From: Prolixibacteraceae bacterium
GTDB taxonomy: Bacteria > Bacteroidota > Bacteroidia > Bacteroidales > Prolixibacteraceae
Length of the DNA: 6,788 nt
Assembly: GCA_016788685.1 (NCBI GenBank)
Contig: JAEUSS010000001.1
Location: forward strand, 1 to 6,788
Reading direction: 5' to 3'
Shown: piece after piece, positions 1 through 6,788 of the stretch
How the letters are laid out: each line of letters starts with the position of its first letter
How positions within the stretch are numbered: position 1 is the first letter of the stretch
Made by a program: the position numbers and the translations under genes
Notes under the pieces: generated by a model
The model's database searches: none
What the model was told of the DNA's origin: nothing
What the model saw: only the letters and a program-made list of their open reading frames with translations

Positions 1-1150
1 CGGGTGAGTTCCATTCCTCAGGATAATTTAGGGAACATGTGGTTCGGTACGGCTGCCGGAGGGCTTTCGAAATTCGACGGACAATACTTTACGCATTACA
101 CCGAGAATGAAGGACTCAGTGTCAACGACATTCGCAGCTCACTGAAAGATAAAAACGGGCACCTGTGGTTTGGCACAAGAGGAGGTGGTGTAACCAGGTT
201 TGACGGATCGGTGTTTACACATCTTACAGAAAACGAAGGACTGAGCAGCAGCCGGATTATGAGCATCCTCGAGGATAATGCCGGGAACTATTGGTTGGGC
301 TCTTTCGGCGGTTATGTAACCAAACTTTCAACCCGAAGAGACAAAAGAGAACAACAAAATTGCTATACCTATTTTGCAGAAAAGGAAGGCCTGATGTACA
401 GCCGCATCTACAGCATTATTCAGGACAAAAACAATGATATCTGGTTTGGCTCTGATGGTGGCGGAATTTCAAAATTCGATGGTAAGAAGATGACAACTTA
501 TGCCTACGAGCAAGGCTTATGTAACAATCAGGTGCGAAAGCTACTGCAAGACCGCCAGGGCAACTTATGGATCGCAACATACGGAGGTGGAGTCTCAAAA
601 TTCGACGGGAAAAATTTCACCAATTATTCGATAAAAGAAGGCCTGAGCAGCGATAAAGTAATCAGCATATTTCAGGATAAAGATGATAACCTTTGGTTTG
701 CTACCCACAGTGGCGGAGCTACCAAATTTGACGGAGAAAACTTTACCCATTATACCAAAGCGGGAGGTCTGAGTAATTCGGTATACAGCATTTTTCAGGA
801 CAAAGACGGAATGATCTGGTTTGGTACTGCCGGCGACGGAGTCGTAAAATATGACGGCAAAAATTTCACTCACTACAATCAGAAAGATGGCTTAAGTAAC
901 AACTATGTGATGAGCATCTTACAGGACCAAAAAGGGAACCTTTGGTTCGGAACCCGGTTCGGGCCTAATGTCATCAAAGCAGGAAGAATGGAACTGGTAG
1001 CCCAAAATCCAAACTTGCCCCTATTCAAAAACTTTGGCTATGACAACGGATTCACCGGAATTGGCTGTAACCTGGAAGCTATTTTTGAAGATCATTCGGG
1101 CAATATCTGGATTGGAGCCAACGATAGGCTGACCATTTTCCATCCCGAAG
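1..1150 (+). repeat. Tandem 126-bp coding repeats (beta-propeller blades)
   Basis: Nine degenerate tandem units in the kinase gene encode the sensor propeller. The pattern is roughly SIxQDxxGNLWFGT, then GGGVSKFDG, then FTHYTxxxGLS. The marker tryptophan falls at visible residues 14, 56, 98, 148, 190, 232, 273, 315 and 370, giving spacings of 42, 42, 50, 42, 42, 41, 42 and 55. The 50-residue unit has a charged insertion replacing the FDG turn, and the last unit is a divergent cap leading to the Y_Y_Y domain. Related kinases commonly carry about fourteen such repeats making two seven-bladed propellers (family knowledge). Several repeats are therefore probably missing to the left (inference). 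The repeat is at protein level; the DNA copies are clearly diverged. Confidence 0.9.
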
Positions 1151-2502
1151 GTGAACTGCCCGACACCATTCCGCCAAACATACAACTCACAACCGTAAAG
1201 CTGTTTAACGAAGAAGTTCCGTGGTCGGAGCTATCCGGAAAAGATACCAGCATCGTTCTGCAAAACGGCATCCGGATCGGTGATCTGACTTTCGATGGCA
1301 TGGCCCCCTGGTACAATGTACCCGAAAATTTAAGACTCCCCCATACCCACAATTTTATTACGTTCAACTTCATCGGGATCTCGCAGGAGCAAACAAAAAA
1401 AATAAAATACCGCTATCAACTTGTCGGACTGGATAAAAGCTGGAGCATCGCAACCGAAAGAACCGAGGCTTCGTACGGAAACCTTCCGCACGGCGACTAT
1501 ACTTTTAAAGTAAAGGCCATGAACAGCGAAGGGCACTGGAGCCCCGAACTCAGCTACTCGTTCACCATTCGTCCGCCATGGTGGAGGACCTGGTGGTTTA
1601 GCCTGATCCTGATCCTGACAACCATTGCCTCCATTTTTGCGGTAATCAAATACCGTGAACGCAAACTGAAAGCAGACAAATCAATACTTCAGGCAAAAAT
1701 AAAGGAACAGACCCACGAACTGATTGCTAAAAATGAAGCACTTACCCGACAGAAAAATGAGATTCTGGAAAAGAACAGTGCCATCAAAAAGAAAAACGAA
1801 GAGTTACTGATCAGCAATTCCGAAAAAGACAAGTTCTTCTCCATCATTGCCCACGATGTTCGCGGACCTCTAAGCTCGTTTCTGGGCCTGACCGAAATTA
1901 TGGACGAAAACTTCCAAAACATGACCACCGGCGACCTGCAAGCCATAATTGGCAGCATGCGCTCGTCGTCACAAAACCTCTACGAACTGCTGGGAAATCT
2001 GCTCGAGTGGTCGCAAATGGAACGCGGACTAACTTATTTTAATCCTGAACCGGTCAACCTGCTGGAGTTGTCAACCTACTGTATCAAGTCGGTTTCGGAG
2101 CTGGCAAACCGGAAATCGATCCCCATAACTCTGAATATACCCGAAAACCTGACTGTTTTTGCCGATAAGAACATGCTCGCCACGATCCTCCGGAACCTGC
2201 TGTCAAATGCAGTAAAATTTACTCAACCCGGCGGAGAAACTTCCATTTCGGCGCAAAAAACGAACACGCAGGAAGTTGAGATCCGGGTTTGCGATTCGGG
2301 AATCGGAATTTCCGAAGATATGCTCGGCAGACTGTTTAAACTGAACGGAAAAACAAGCAGAAACGGAACCAATGGCGAACCTAGTACCGGATTAGGCCTG
2401 GTGCTTTGTAAAGAATTTGTCGAAAAACATTCCGGGAAAATCTGGGTTGAAAGCGAAGTCGGGAAAGGCAGCATCTTCAGGTTTACCCTGAAAATGCCCT
2501 AA
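1..2502 (+). CDS. Propeller/Y_Y_Y sensor histidine kinase, 5'-truncated
   Basis: This is an inner-membrane sensor kinase that should read a periplasmic signal and phosphorylate a response regulator; the ligand is unknown. The frame is open to the left edge, so the gene is partial: 833 residues are visible, counting the codon at position 1 as residue 1. The GTG at 4 lies inside a propeller repeat and is not a credible start. Domains in order are: nine Reg_prop-like repeats to about residue 380; a Y_Y_Y beta-sandwich at about 447-523; a WW-rich junction and one transmembrane helix at about 530-550; a charged coiled coil at about 553-608; a HisKA domain with H-box HDVRGPL (phosphoacceptor His618); and a HATPase domain with N-box Asn732/Asn736, G1 DSGIGI (765-770), an F-box near LFK (778-780) and G2 GLGL (797-800). 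All key kinase residues are present, so it should be active. No receiver or AraC domain follows before the TAA, so it is a classical kinase rather than a hybrid (HTCS) regulator, and its regulator must be encoded elsewhere. The gene converges with sbcC. Confidence 0.96.
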   Translation, partial: RVSSIPQDNLGNMWFGTAAGGLSKFDGQYFTHYTENEGLSVNDIRSSLKDKNGHLWFGTRGGGVTRFDGSVFTHLTENEGLSSSRIMSILEDNAGNYWLGSFGGYVTKLSTRRDKREQQNCYTYFAEKEGLMYSRIYSIIQDKNNDIWFGSDGGGISKFDGKKMTTYAYEQGLCNNQVRKLLQDRQGNLWIATYGGGVSKFDGKNFTNYSIKEGLSSDKVISIFQDKDDNLWFATHSGGATKFDGENFTHYTKAGGLSNSVYSIFQDKDGMIWFGTAGDGVVKYDGKNFTHYNQKDGLSNNYVMSILQDQKGNLWFGTRFGPNVIKAGRMELVAQNPNLPLFKNFGYDNGFTGIGCNLEAIFEDHSGNIWIGANDRLTIFHPEGELPDTIPPNIQLTTVKLFNEEVPWSELSGKDTSIVLQNGIRIGDLTFDGMAPWYNVPENLRLPHTHNFITFNFIGISQEQTKKIKYRYQLVGLDKSWSIATERTEASYGNLPHGDYTFKVKAMNSEGHWSPELSYSFTIRPPWWRTWWFSLILILTTIASIFAVIKYRERKLKADKSILQAKIKEQTHELIAKNEALTRQKNEILEKNSAIKKKNEELLISNSEKDKFFSIIAHDVRGPLSSFLGLTEIMDENFQNMTTGDLQAIIGSMRSSSQNLYELLGNLLEWSQMERGLTYFNPEPVNLLELSTYCIKSVSELANRKSIPITLNIPENLTVFADKNMLATILRNLLSNAVKFTQPGGETSISAQKTNTQEVEIRVCDSGIGISEDMLGRLFKLNGKTSRNGTNGEPSTGLGLVLCKEFVEKHSGKIWVESEVGKGSIFRFTLKMP

Positions 2503-2516
2503 ATCAGTTACCGGGG

Positions 2517-5500
2517 TCAGCTCCAGCTTGGCACGATCCGGCTACCGGTTTCCTCCCGGTTTTCAATCCGCAGATGCGTATCGATCTCCTGCTGCATTTC
2601 TTCCACGTGCGAAATGACACCAACGATGCGGTTTTCTTTCCGCAACGACTTTAAAGTGTCGAAGACCACGGCCAGAGAATCTTTATCGAGCGAGCCAAAC
2701 CCCTCATCGAGGAAAAAGAAATTCTGGTTCGATTCGGTGATTTTCTGAATGTTGTCAGCCAAAGCCAAAGCCAGGCTCAGCGCCGCCTGAAAGGTTTGCC
2801 CTCCGGAAAGCGTTTTCACACTGCGCACCCTCCCCTCGTTCAGGAAATCGCGCACCTGAAAGCTGTTATCAGCTGTAATTTCCAGACTTAGTTTCTGGCG
2901 TGTGAGCTGAAAAAAACGGTCGTTGGCCGCACTGCACAAATTTTGCAGATAAACCGACGAAATGTAGCTGACAAAACCACTTCCTTTAAAAAGCGATTTC
3001 ATGGTTTTGATATTCTCGCCGCGCAGCTCCAGCACACCGAGCTTTTCCCGGAGACTTGCCTGCACCTCCACCGCTTTTTTCAAATCTGCAAACGACTTCT
3101 CTGTCATCCCGTATTCCTTATTTAGCTGGTTCAGCAGTTCGCCGTTTTTCTCCAGTTTGGCGAGTACCTCCTGATGAACTACGGCATCGTATTCCCGGTC
3201 GCCTATCTCTTGCATCAGCACACTCAGCTGACTGCGAACAGCGGTAATCTCTTGCCCGAAAGTGTTCACTTTTTGTTTTTCAGCCGCCAGATTCAGTTCC
3301 TGTTTTAAAATAACCGTTACCGCGTCTAATGTTTCATACCCCGAAGCTTTCAGTTCACTTCCTACCAACAGCTGAAGCTTTGCTTCCGAAATTCGCTCCT
3401 GTTCCAATTGAATTTGATTGGCTTTTATACTGCCCGAAAGAACATCTTTCGCTTTACGCAGACCGACCAGCTGATTCTCAAGCAACGTAAACTGTTTCTC
3501 AAGTTCAGCATACTTACGAAGCAGTCCATCTTTCTCCGCAGCAATTTCTGCATTGGTTTTGGGCGCATAAACATCCCGATCAATCTGTTTGATTTGCCCG
3601 CTCAACATTTGCAACTCGGTTTGCGAAACAGCCTGCTCCGTTTTTATCTTTTCAATGTTCTGAAGGTACTTTTCTTTATTTCCAACCTCCTGATCCAACT
3701 TCCGGCTTGTCGCTTCCAGTTGTTTCTCAAGCTCACCGATCAATTTAGTCAAGACTTCAGCTGATTTAAACGCCAGGGCCACCTCTTCCTCTTTCCTGAA
3801 TCTTTCCCATTGAAACTTAGCCTGATGTTCTGCAATTTTCGCCTCAAGTTCTTTTTGTTTTCCCGCCACTCCGTTCCATTGCTGTTCATTCACATTTCTC
3901 CGGTGGAATAAATCCGTCAAAGTTACGGTATGCTGCCCGCAGGCGACAATCTCTTTTTCGACAGCAGCTTTCCGAAGCAAGACTTTGCTCAATGCTTCCG
4001 ACACACTTTCAGCGCTCAGAATATCAGGATGATGCAACGATCCGCATATCGGGCAAGCCTCTCCCTCCTTCAGCTTCACTGCAAATTCCTCCAATTTCTG
4101 CTGAACCTTAAAATGTTGTATCTCAGAATCAAGACCAATGAGCTGCGTCTTCAACTCGTCCGTTTTTTGTTTTAAAAAATCTATTCCGCCCGCGATACTC
4201 CGCTCGCCCCGAAAACCACCAGAAACCTCGCTATCAAACCATTTAACAGCTGCCTCTTCGATGATTTTAATCTCATTCCTGAACTTTTGCAAGTCCGAGA
4301 TATTGGCTGCCGATTGCTGCATGAAATTTTTGTTTACCTCGTGCCAGCTTTTGGCATTCGAAAGCGAAACCATATCAGGCAACCGGAGTTTCTCCTCTTT
4401 CAGCCGTTTTTCCTGTTTTAACTTTTCCTGCCTGAGCGATTCAATGGCAAGTGTCACATTTTCAACAAAAACATTCCCTTTTTTTATCCGTTCTTCCGCC
4501 TGAACAATCAATTGGTTCAGTTCTGTCAGCCGGATCAGTTTCTCCAGTTCTTCTGCCTGTTGCTTCAGTTTTTCACGCTGCCCGTAAGACTCCTTCACAG
4601 CCGCAAATGTTTGTTCGGCAGCCAGCAACTGCTCTTCCGAGTTTTTCAGGCTGATCGATTCGGTCTTTATCTTCTCCTCCAGCTGCGAAATCTTTTTCAA
4701 AGCCAGCTCTGCCCCTTCAAACAAACTCTTAAAATGAAGCTGGCAATATTCGTAGTCGGTAATTCTTTTCTCCAAAAGCTGAATTTCAGGCAACTGTTGC
4801 TCCAGGTCTTTTAGCTTCAGGCTATTTTCGTCTCTTTTCCGAACCAGCTCAAACAAATTTTTCAGCCCGGCCTCCTGCTTCTGACCGGCAGCGAGCTGTT
4901 GTTTCAGCCTTTCAATCTCCAGCTTAAGTTCAAGCAGCTTTTCCGAAAAACGGTTAATCTGATCCTCATCAAGTTGCCCCAACTGCTGCAACTGTCCTTC
5001 CAGATTTTGTTTTTGTGCATTGTTTTTGGCCTCAAGCGAGGCCACCTTATAATAAAGTTCAAACTTCCCCAAATTGAAAAGTTCCTTCATCATTTGGGTG
5101 CGGTCTTTATTCCCCAGCTGTAAAAACTCCTGAAATTGCCCCTGCGGAATAATAATCGTGCGCTTAAAATTATCGTAACTCAGCCCGATGGCTTTTTCCA
5201 GTACCTCTGTTTCAATCGGGATCCAACTGCCGTTTTCTTTTTGGTATGCCGAGCGTTCCAGTGTCTTGACCTCTTCGAACTTCTTACCGTTTCGCCGGCC
5301 TCTCACCACCGCCTGGTAAGCCGTCTGCTCCTTTCCCGTCTCGAAAACAAACTCGATCAGCAAGTCGTTCGACTTCAGGTTCATCATGTTGTAATTGCGG
5401 TTGTCACCCGAGAGGTTTAACCGATCTGTTTTGCCGTAAATCGCAAAAGTGATCGCTTCCAGAATGGTCGATTTTCCGCTTCCGACAGCGCCGAAAATGC

Positions 5501-5594
5501 CAAACAAATTAGCCCCGGTCAGCCGGGTAAAATCGATCGTTTGTTTCTCCTGATAGGAATACAAACCCTGTATGGTAAGTTTTACTGGTATCAT
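2517..5594 (-). CDS. sbcC: Exonuclease subunit SbcC (Rad50-type ATPase), complete
   Basis: This is the ATPase and DNA-tethering subunit of the SbcCD nuclease. ATP binding and hydrolysis by its head control access of SbcD to DNA ends and hairpins, acting in the cytoplasm on the chromosome. The 1025 residues are close to the family norm (E. coli about 1048). The N-terminal ATPase lobe has Walker A GAVGSGKST (residues 35-43) and a Q-loop at IPQGQF (Gln151). Long, Lys/Glu/Gln/Leu-rich coiled coil runs from about 180 to 870. It is broken almost exactly at mid-protein by the zinc hook CPIC (Cys514 and Cys517), where two SbcC molecules join through a shared zinc ion. The C-terminal lobe has the ABC signature LSGGQ (929-933), Walker B FFFLDE (Asp963, Glu964), the D-loop SLD (968-970) and the switch His996. 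The ATG at 5594 is chosen because the protein opens with the usual SbcC start (MIPVKLTIQG) and an in-frame TGA lies a few codons upstream. It lies 79 bp downstream of sbcD and is probably cotranscribed. No motif is missing. Confidence 0.97.
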   Translation of the reverse strand: MIPVKLTIQGLYSYQEKQTIDFTRLTGANLFGIFGAVGSGKSTILEAITFAIYGKTDRLNLSGDNRNYNMMNLKSNDLLIEFVFETGKEQTAYQAVVRGRRNGKKFEEVKTLERSAYQKENGSWIPIETEVLEKAIGLSYDNFKRTIIIPQGQFQEFLQLGNKDRTQMMKELFNLGKFELYYKVASLEAKNNAQKQNLEGQLQQLGQLDEDQINRFSEKLLELKLEIERLKQQLAAGQKQEAGLKNLFELVRKRDENSLKLKDLEQQLPEIQLLEKRITDYEYCQLHFKSLFEGAELALKKISQLEEKIKTESISLKNSEEQLLAAEQTFAAVKESYGQREKLKQQAEELEKLIRLTELNQLIVQAEERIKKGNVFVENVTLAIESLRQEKLKQEKRLKEEKLRLPDMVSLSNAKSWHEVNKNFMQQSAANISDLQKFRNEIKIIEEAAVKWFDSEVSGGFRGERSIAGGIDFLKQKTDELKTQLIGLDSEIQHFKVQQKLEEFAVKLKEGEACPICGSLHHPDILSAESVSEALSKVLLRKAAVEKEIVACGQHTVTLTDLFHRRNVNEQQWNGVAGKQKELEAKIAEHQAKFQWERFRKEEEVALAFKSAEVLTKLIGELEKQLEATSRKLDQEVGNKEKYLQNIEKIKTEQAVSQTELQMLSGQIKQIDRDVYAPKTNAEIAAEKDGLLRKYAELEKQFTLLENQLVGLRKAKDVLSGSIKANQIQLEQERISEAKLQLLVGSELKASGYETLDAVTVILKQELNLAAEKQKVNTFGQEITAVRSQLSVLMQEIGDREYDAVVHQEVLAKLEKNGELLNQLNKEYGMTEKSFADLKKAVEVQASLREKLGVLELRGENIKTMKSLFKGSGFVSYISSVYLQNLCSAANDRFFQLTRQKLSLEITADNSFQVRDFLNEGRVRSVKTLSGGQTFQAALSLALALADNIQKITESNQNFFFLDEGFGSLDKDSLAVVFDTLKSLRKENRIVGVISHVEEMQQEIDTHLRIENREETGSRIVPSWS
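2544..2563 (+). terminator. Weak candidate terminator for the kinase mRNA
   Basis: About 40 bases past the kinase stop codon there is an ACCGG/CCGGT inverted repeat (2544-2548 with 2556-2560). It has a 7-base loop and a run of four T (2560-2563, the first being part of the stem). It lies inside the 3' end of sbcC on the other strand, as expected if convergent transcripts overlap. The stem is only 5 bp and the T-run is short, so it may be chance. No better candidate is visible in the 14-bp gap itself. Confidence 0.2.
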
Positions 5595-5602
5595 AATTTT
5601 TT
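5595..5602 (-). promoter_or_regulatory. A-rich leader at sbcC start, no Shine-Dalgarno
   Basis: Read on the minus strand, AAAAAATT sits directly before the sbcC ATG, and no GGAG-like sequence lies within the usual distance. Bacteroidota typically initiate translation with A-rich leaders instead of a Shine-Dalgarno pairing, so this fits the proposed phylum and supports the start chosen. Confidence 0.45.
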
Positions 5603-5632
5603 CAGTTCACACACTGATTGATAACTGATGCG

Positions 5633-5661
5633 CCGCAGGTTCGAAATCCGGATCGCTGCGG
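5633..5661 (-). other. Imperfect hairpin in the sbcD-sbcC spacer
   Basis: CCGCAG (5633-5638) pairs with CTGCGG (5656-5661), and CGA (5642-5644) pairs with TCG (5653-5655). This gives nine base pairs with a 3-base bulge on one side and an 8-base loop. The sequence ATCCGGAT (5646-5653), itself a perfect palindrome, spans the loop and enters the inner stem. On the transcribed strand no T-run follows, so it is not a standard intrinsic terminator. It could protect or process the upstream sbcD message or tune sbcC expression (inference); it may also be chance in a GC-rich stretch. Confidence 0.4.
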
Positions 5662-5673
5662 GGCAATCTTCTT

Positions 5674-6788
5674 CTATTCTTCTTCGGCCAATACTTCGGT
5701 AAACAACCTCATCATTTCGTCATTGGGTTCCTGCCCTTTTTCGTGCCTGAAATAATCGATGAAAAGGTCTTCCATGTTTTTGGTCAGGTCGATATTTTTG
5801 CCCCCTCCTGAAAATCCCGACACATTCTTCACTTCCGGAATAATCGTGACAATTCCGTTGTGAGCCGCACTTAGCAGCTTCCGTTCCCGGGCGGTAAGGT
5901 AGGTGTCGGTCACCATGGTCAGCTCAACCAAAGCATCCTGATTTTCGCCCAGCCAAAGCAATGCCTCTTCAACTCCCTCGGCCCGTTTCCGAAGCAGCCT
6001 TTTCCCTTTGGTAAGTTCCAGTTCCCTGACATTGGCAACACTCCCCGGTTCAACATCAACCAAAAGCACATATTTCTTCTGGTTAGCTTCGGCAAAACTG
6101 TACGACAGCGGACTTCCACTGTAATAAACCGGACAGGGCGCCGAATCGACCCGGTGCATCCGGTGCAAATGGCCGATTGCCGTGTACTGCATCTGATCCG
6201 GAATATTCTCGGTATAAATAGCCTGAGCCCCGCCCACATGCAAAATAGGCTTTTCATCGGCAGGTTCTTCGGGCAGATCGTCTCCTTTCTTCACAACAAA
6301 GTGGTGAGTAACCAACAGATTTACTCCTTTCTTGTCGCAATAACGGTCAGCCAAATCCTGCCATTTTTCCTGAAGAACTGTTCGCAGTTCTTCTTCGCTG
6401 TCATCTTTCCCCAGGTAAGTCCTCAATCTGAACTCGCTGGCATAAGGAGTTAACAGCAAACGCAAGGGGGTGTCAGTTCCCGGAAGTTTCAGTTCAAGAA
6501 ACCCTTCGGAACTTTGCAGTACTTTCAAGCCTGATTCCAGCTCAAAAGGGGGAACGACCGAATAAGGATAACCCGCAAAAATGATCCCGCACTCACGTGC
6601 CAGCGGATCGGGCGCCTCAATGCGGTCAGGCGAATCGTGATTGCCGGCAATGGCAATAACCGGGCGCGTCCCGTTGTTAGTCAGCCGTTTCAGCATCCGG
6701 TAAAACAAATCGACAGCCTCGGTTGGCGGATTAAACGTATCGAATAAATCTCCGGCCACGATAACGGCGTCAGCCTTTTCGAGTTCTG
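5674..6788 (-). CDS. sbcD: Exonuclease subunit SbcD (Mre11-type nuclease), 5'-truncated
   Basis: This is the metal-dependent nuclease subunit of SbcCD, cutting DNA hairpins and degrading double-stranded ends together with SbcC. The frame runs open through the right edge: 370 residues are visible, numbered from the first whole codon (6786). The GTG at 6759 is Val10 inside the conserved stretch VIVAGDLFD and is not the start. Roughly 35-45 N-terminal residues are missing, including the first metal motif (DxH), judged against a family length of about 400. Visible phosphoesterase motifs are GDLFD (12-16), GNHDS (48-52), THH (160-162) and GHLH (205-208), followed by the SbcD-typical YSGSPL. All metal ligands expected in this part are present. 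The C-terminal region from about residue 235 is the capping part. The last roughly 45 residues are charged and predicted helical, as in the segment of the family that contacts the base of the SbcC coiled coil. It is the upstream gene of the sbcDC pair. Confidence 0.96.
   Translation of the reverse strand, partial: ELEKADAVIVAGDLFDTFNPPTEAVDLFYRMLKRLTNNGTRPVIAIAGNHDSPDRIEAPDPLARECGIIFAGYPYSVVPPFELESGLKVLQSSEGFLELKLPGTDTPLRLLLTPYASEFRLRTYLGKDDSEEELRTVLQEKWQDLADRYCDKKGVNLLVTHHFVVKKGDDLPEEPADEKPILHVGGAQAIYTENIPDQMQYTAIGHLHRMHRVDSAPCPVYYSGSPLSYSFAEANQKKYVLLVDVEPGSVANVRELELTKGKRLLRKRAEGVEEALLWLGENQDALVELTMVTDTYLTARERKLLSAAHNGIVTIIPEVKNVSGFSGGGKNIDLTKNMEDLFIDYFRHEKGQEPNDEMMRLFTEVLAEEE

Larger units (their letters stand above)
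5595..5673 (-). other. sbcD-sbcC intergenic spacer
   Basis: This is the 79-bp noncoding gap between the sbcD stop (TAG) and the sbcC ATG. I see no Bacteroidota-type promoter in it: there is no TTTG-containing -7 box on the minus strand. Transcription of sbcC therefore most likely reads through from sbcD. The sbcD-proximal half contains a hairpin, listed separately; the half near sbcC is AT-richer and shows no structure. Confidence 0.7.

Noticed and set aside
4..6. GTG as start codon of the kinase
   Set aside because: It falls in the middle of a propeller repeat, the frame continues to the window edge, and a signal peptide is missing; the gene is cut by the edge.
1..1150. Periodic repeats as a possible CRISPR or satellite array
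   Set aside because: The roughly 126-bp period is that of translated propeller blades; the DNA copies are diverged while the protein pattern is kept.
416..2474. Open frames on the minus strand opposite the kinase
   Set aside because: They overlap clear kinase and propeller coding sequence; their products are Ser/Phe/Ile-rich and match no recognisable family.
2943..5420. Several open frames on the plus strand opposite sbcC
   Set aside because: They are antisense to a complete, motif-perfect sbcC, have low-complexity Leu/Phe/Ser-rich products mirroring the Lys/Glu/Gln codons of the coiled coil, and show no domain.
5919..6453. Overlapping frames across sbcD on both strands
   Set aside because: They run through the conserved nuclease motifs of sbcD in other frames and carry no motif of their own.
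6757..6759. GTG as start codon of sbcD
   Set aside because: It encodes a valine within the conserved VIVAGDLFD strand; the frame stays open to the edge and the first metal motif must lie upstream.
2517..6788. ATPase plus nuclease pair as a possible anti-phage defence module
   Set aside because: Zinc hook position, LSGGQ signature, phosphoesterase motifs, YSGSPL and gene order all match housekeeping SbcCD, with no additional effector gene in the window.

Overview
The window looks like an ordinary stretch of a Bacteroidota chromosome, probably from the Marinilabiliales/Prolixibacteraceae side of the phylum. The placement is inferred from three things: a sensor kinase with a periplasmic two-component-regulator propeller and Y_Y_Y domain (an architecture abundant in Bacteroidota), the absence of a Shine-Dalgarno sequence before the one true start codon that is visible, and an A-rich leader at that start. 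Genus cannot be read from the sequence.

Layout. Positions 1-2502 (+) hold the 3' part of a membrane sensor histidine kinase gene. Its 5' end, including signal peptide and further propeller repeats, lies off the left edge. In order, the visible protein has nine propeller-type repeats (about 42 residues each), a Y_Y_Y domain, one transmembrane helix, a coiled-coil linker, a dimerisation/phosphoacceptor domain and an ATP-binding kinase domain. It ends there, with no receiver or DNA-binding domain. After a 14-bp gap, positions 2517-5594 (-) hold a complete sbcC gene (1025 aa, Rad50-type ATPase with a central zinc hook). Upstream of it on the same strand, after a 79-bp spacer, positions 5674-6788 (-) hold sbcD (Mre11-type nuclease), whose first few dozen codons lie off the right edge.

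How the genes work together. SbcD and SbcC form one complex, an ATP-dependent nuclease that opens DNA hairpins and trims blocked or broken double-stranded ends. The sbcD-sbcC order and shared strand indicate one transcription unit read from right to left. The kinase gene converges on this unit and has no evident functional link to it. Its partner response regulator is not in the window.

The coding sequence is nearly gapless (93 noncoding bases in total). I found no RNA genes, mobile elements, CRISPR arrays or phage traces, and no sign of an undescribed system. The points worth a second look are modest: a hairpin-forming spacer between sbcD and sbcC, the tight convergent junction, and an irregular, charged insertion in the third visible propeller repeat.
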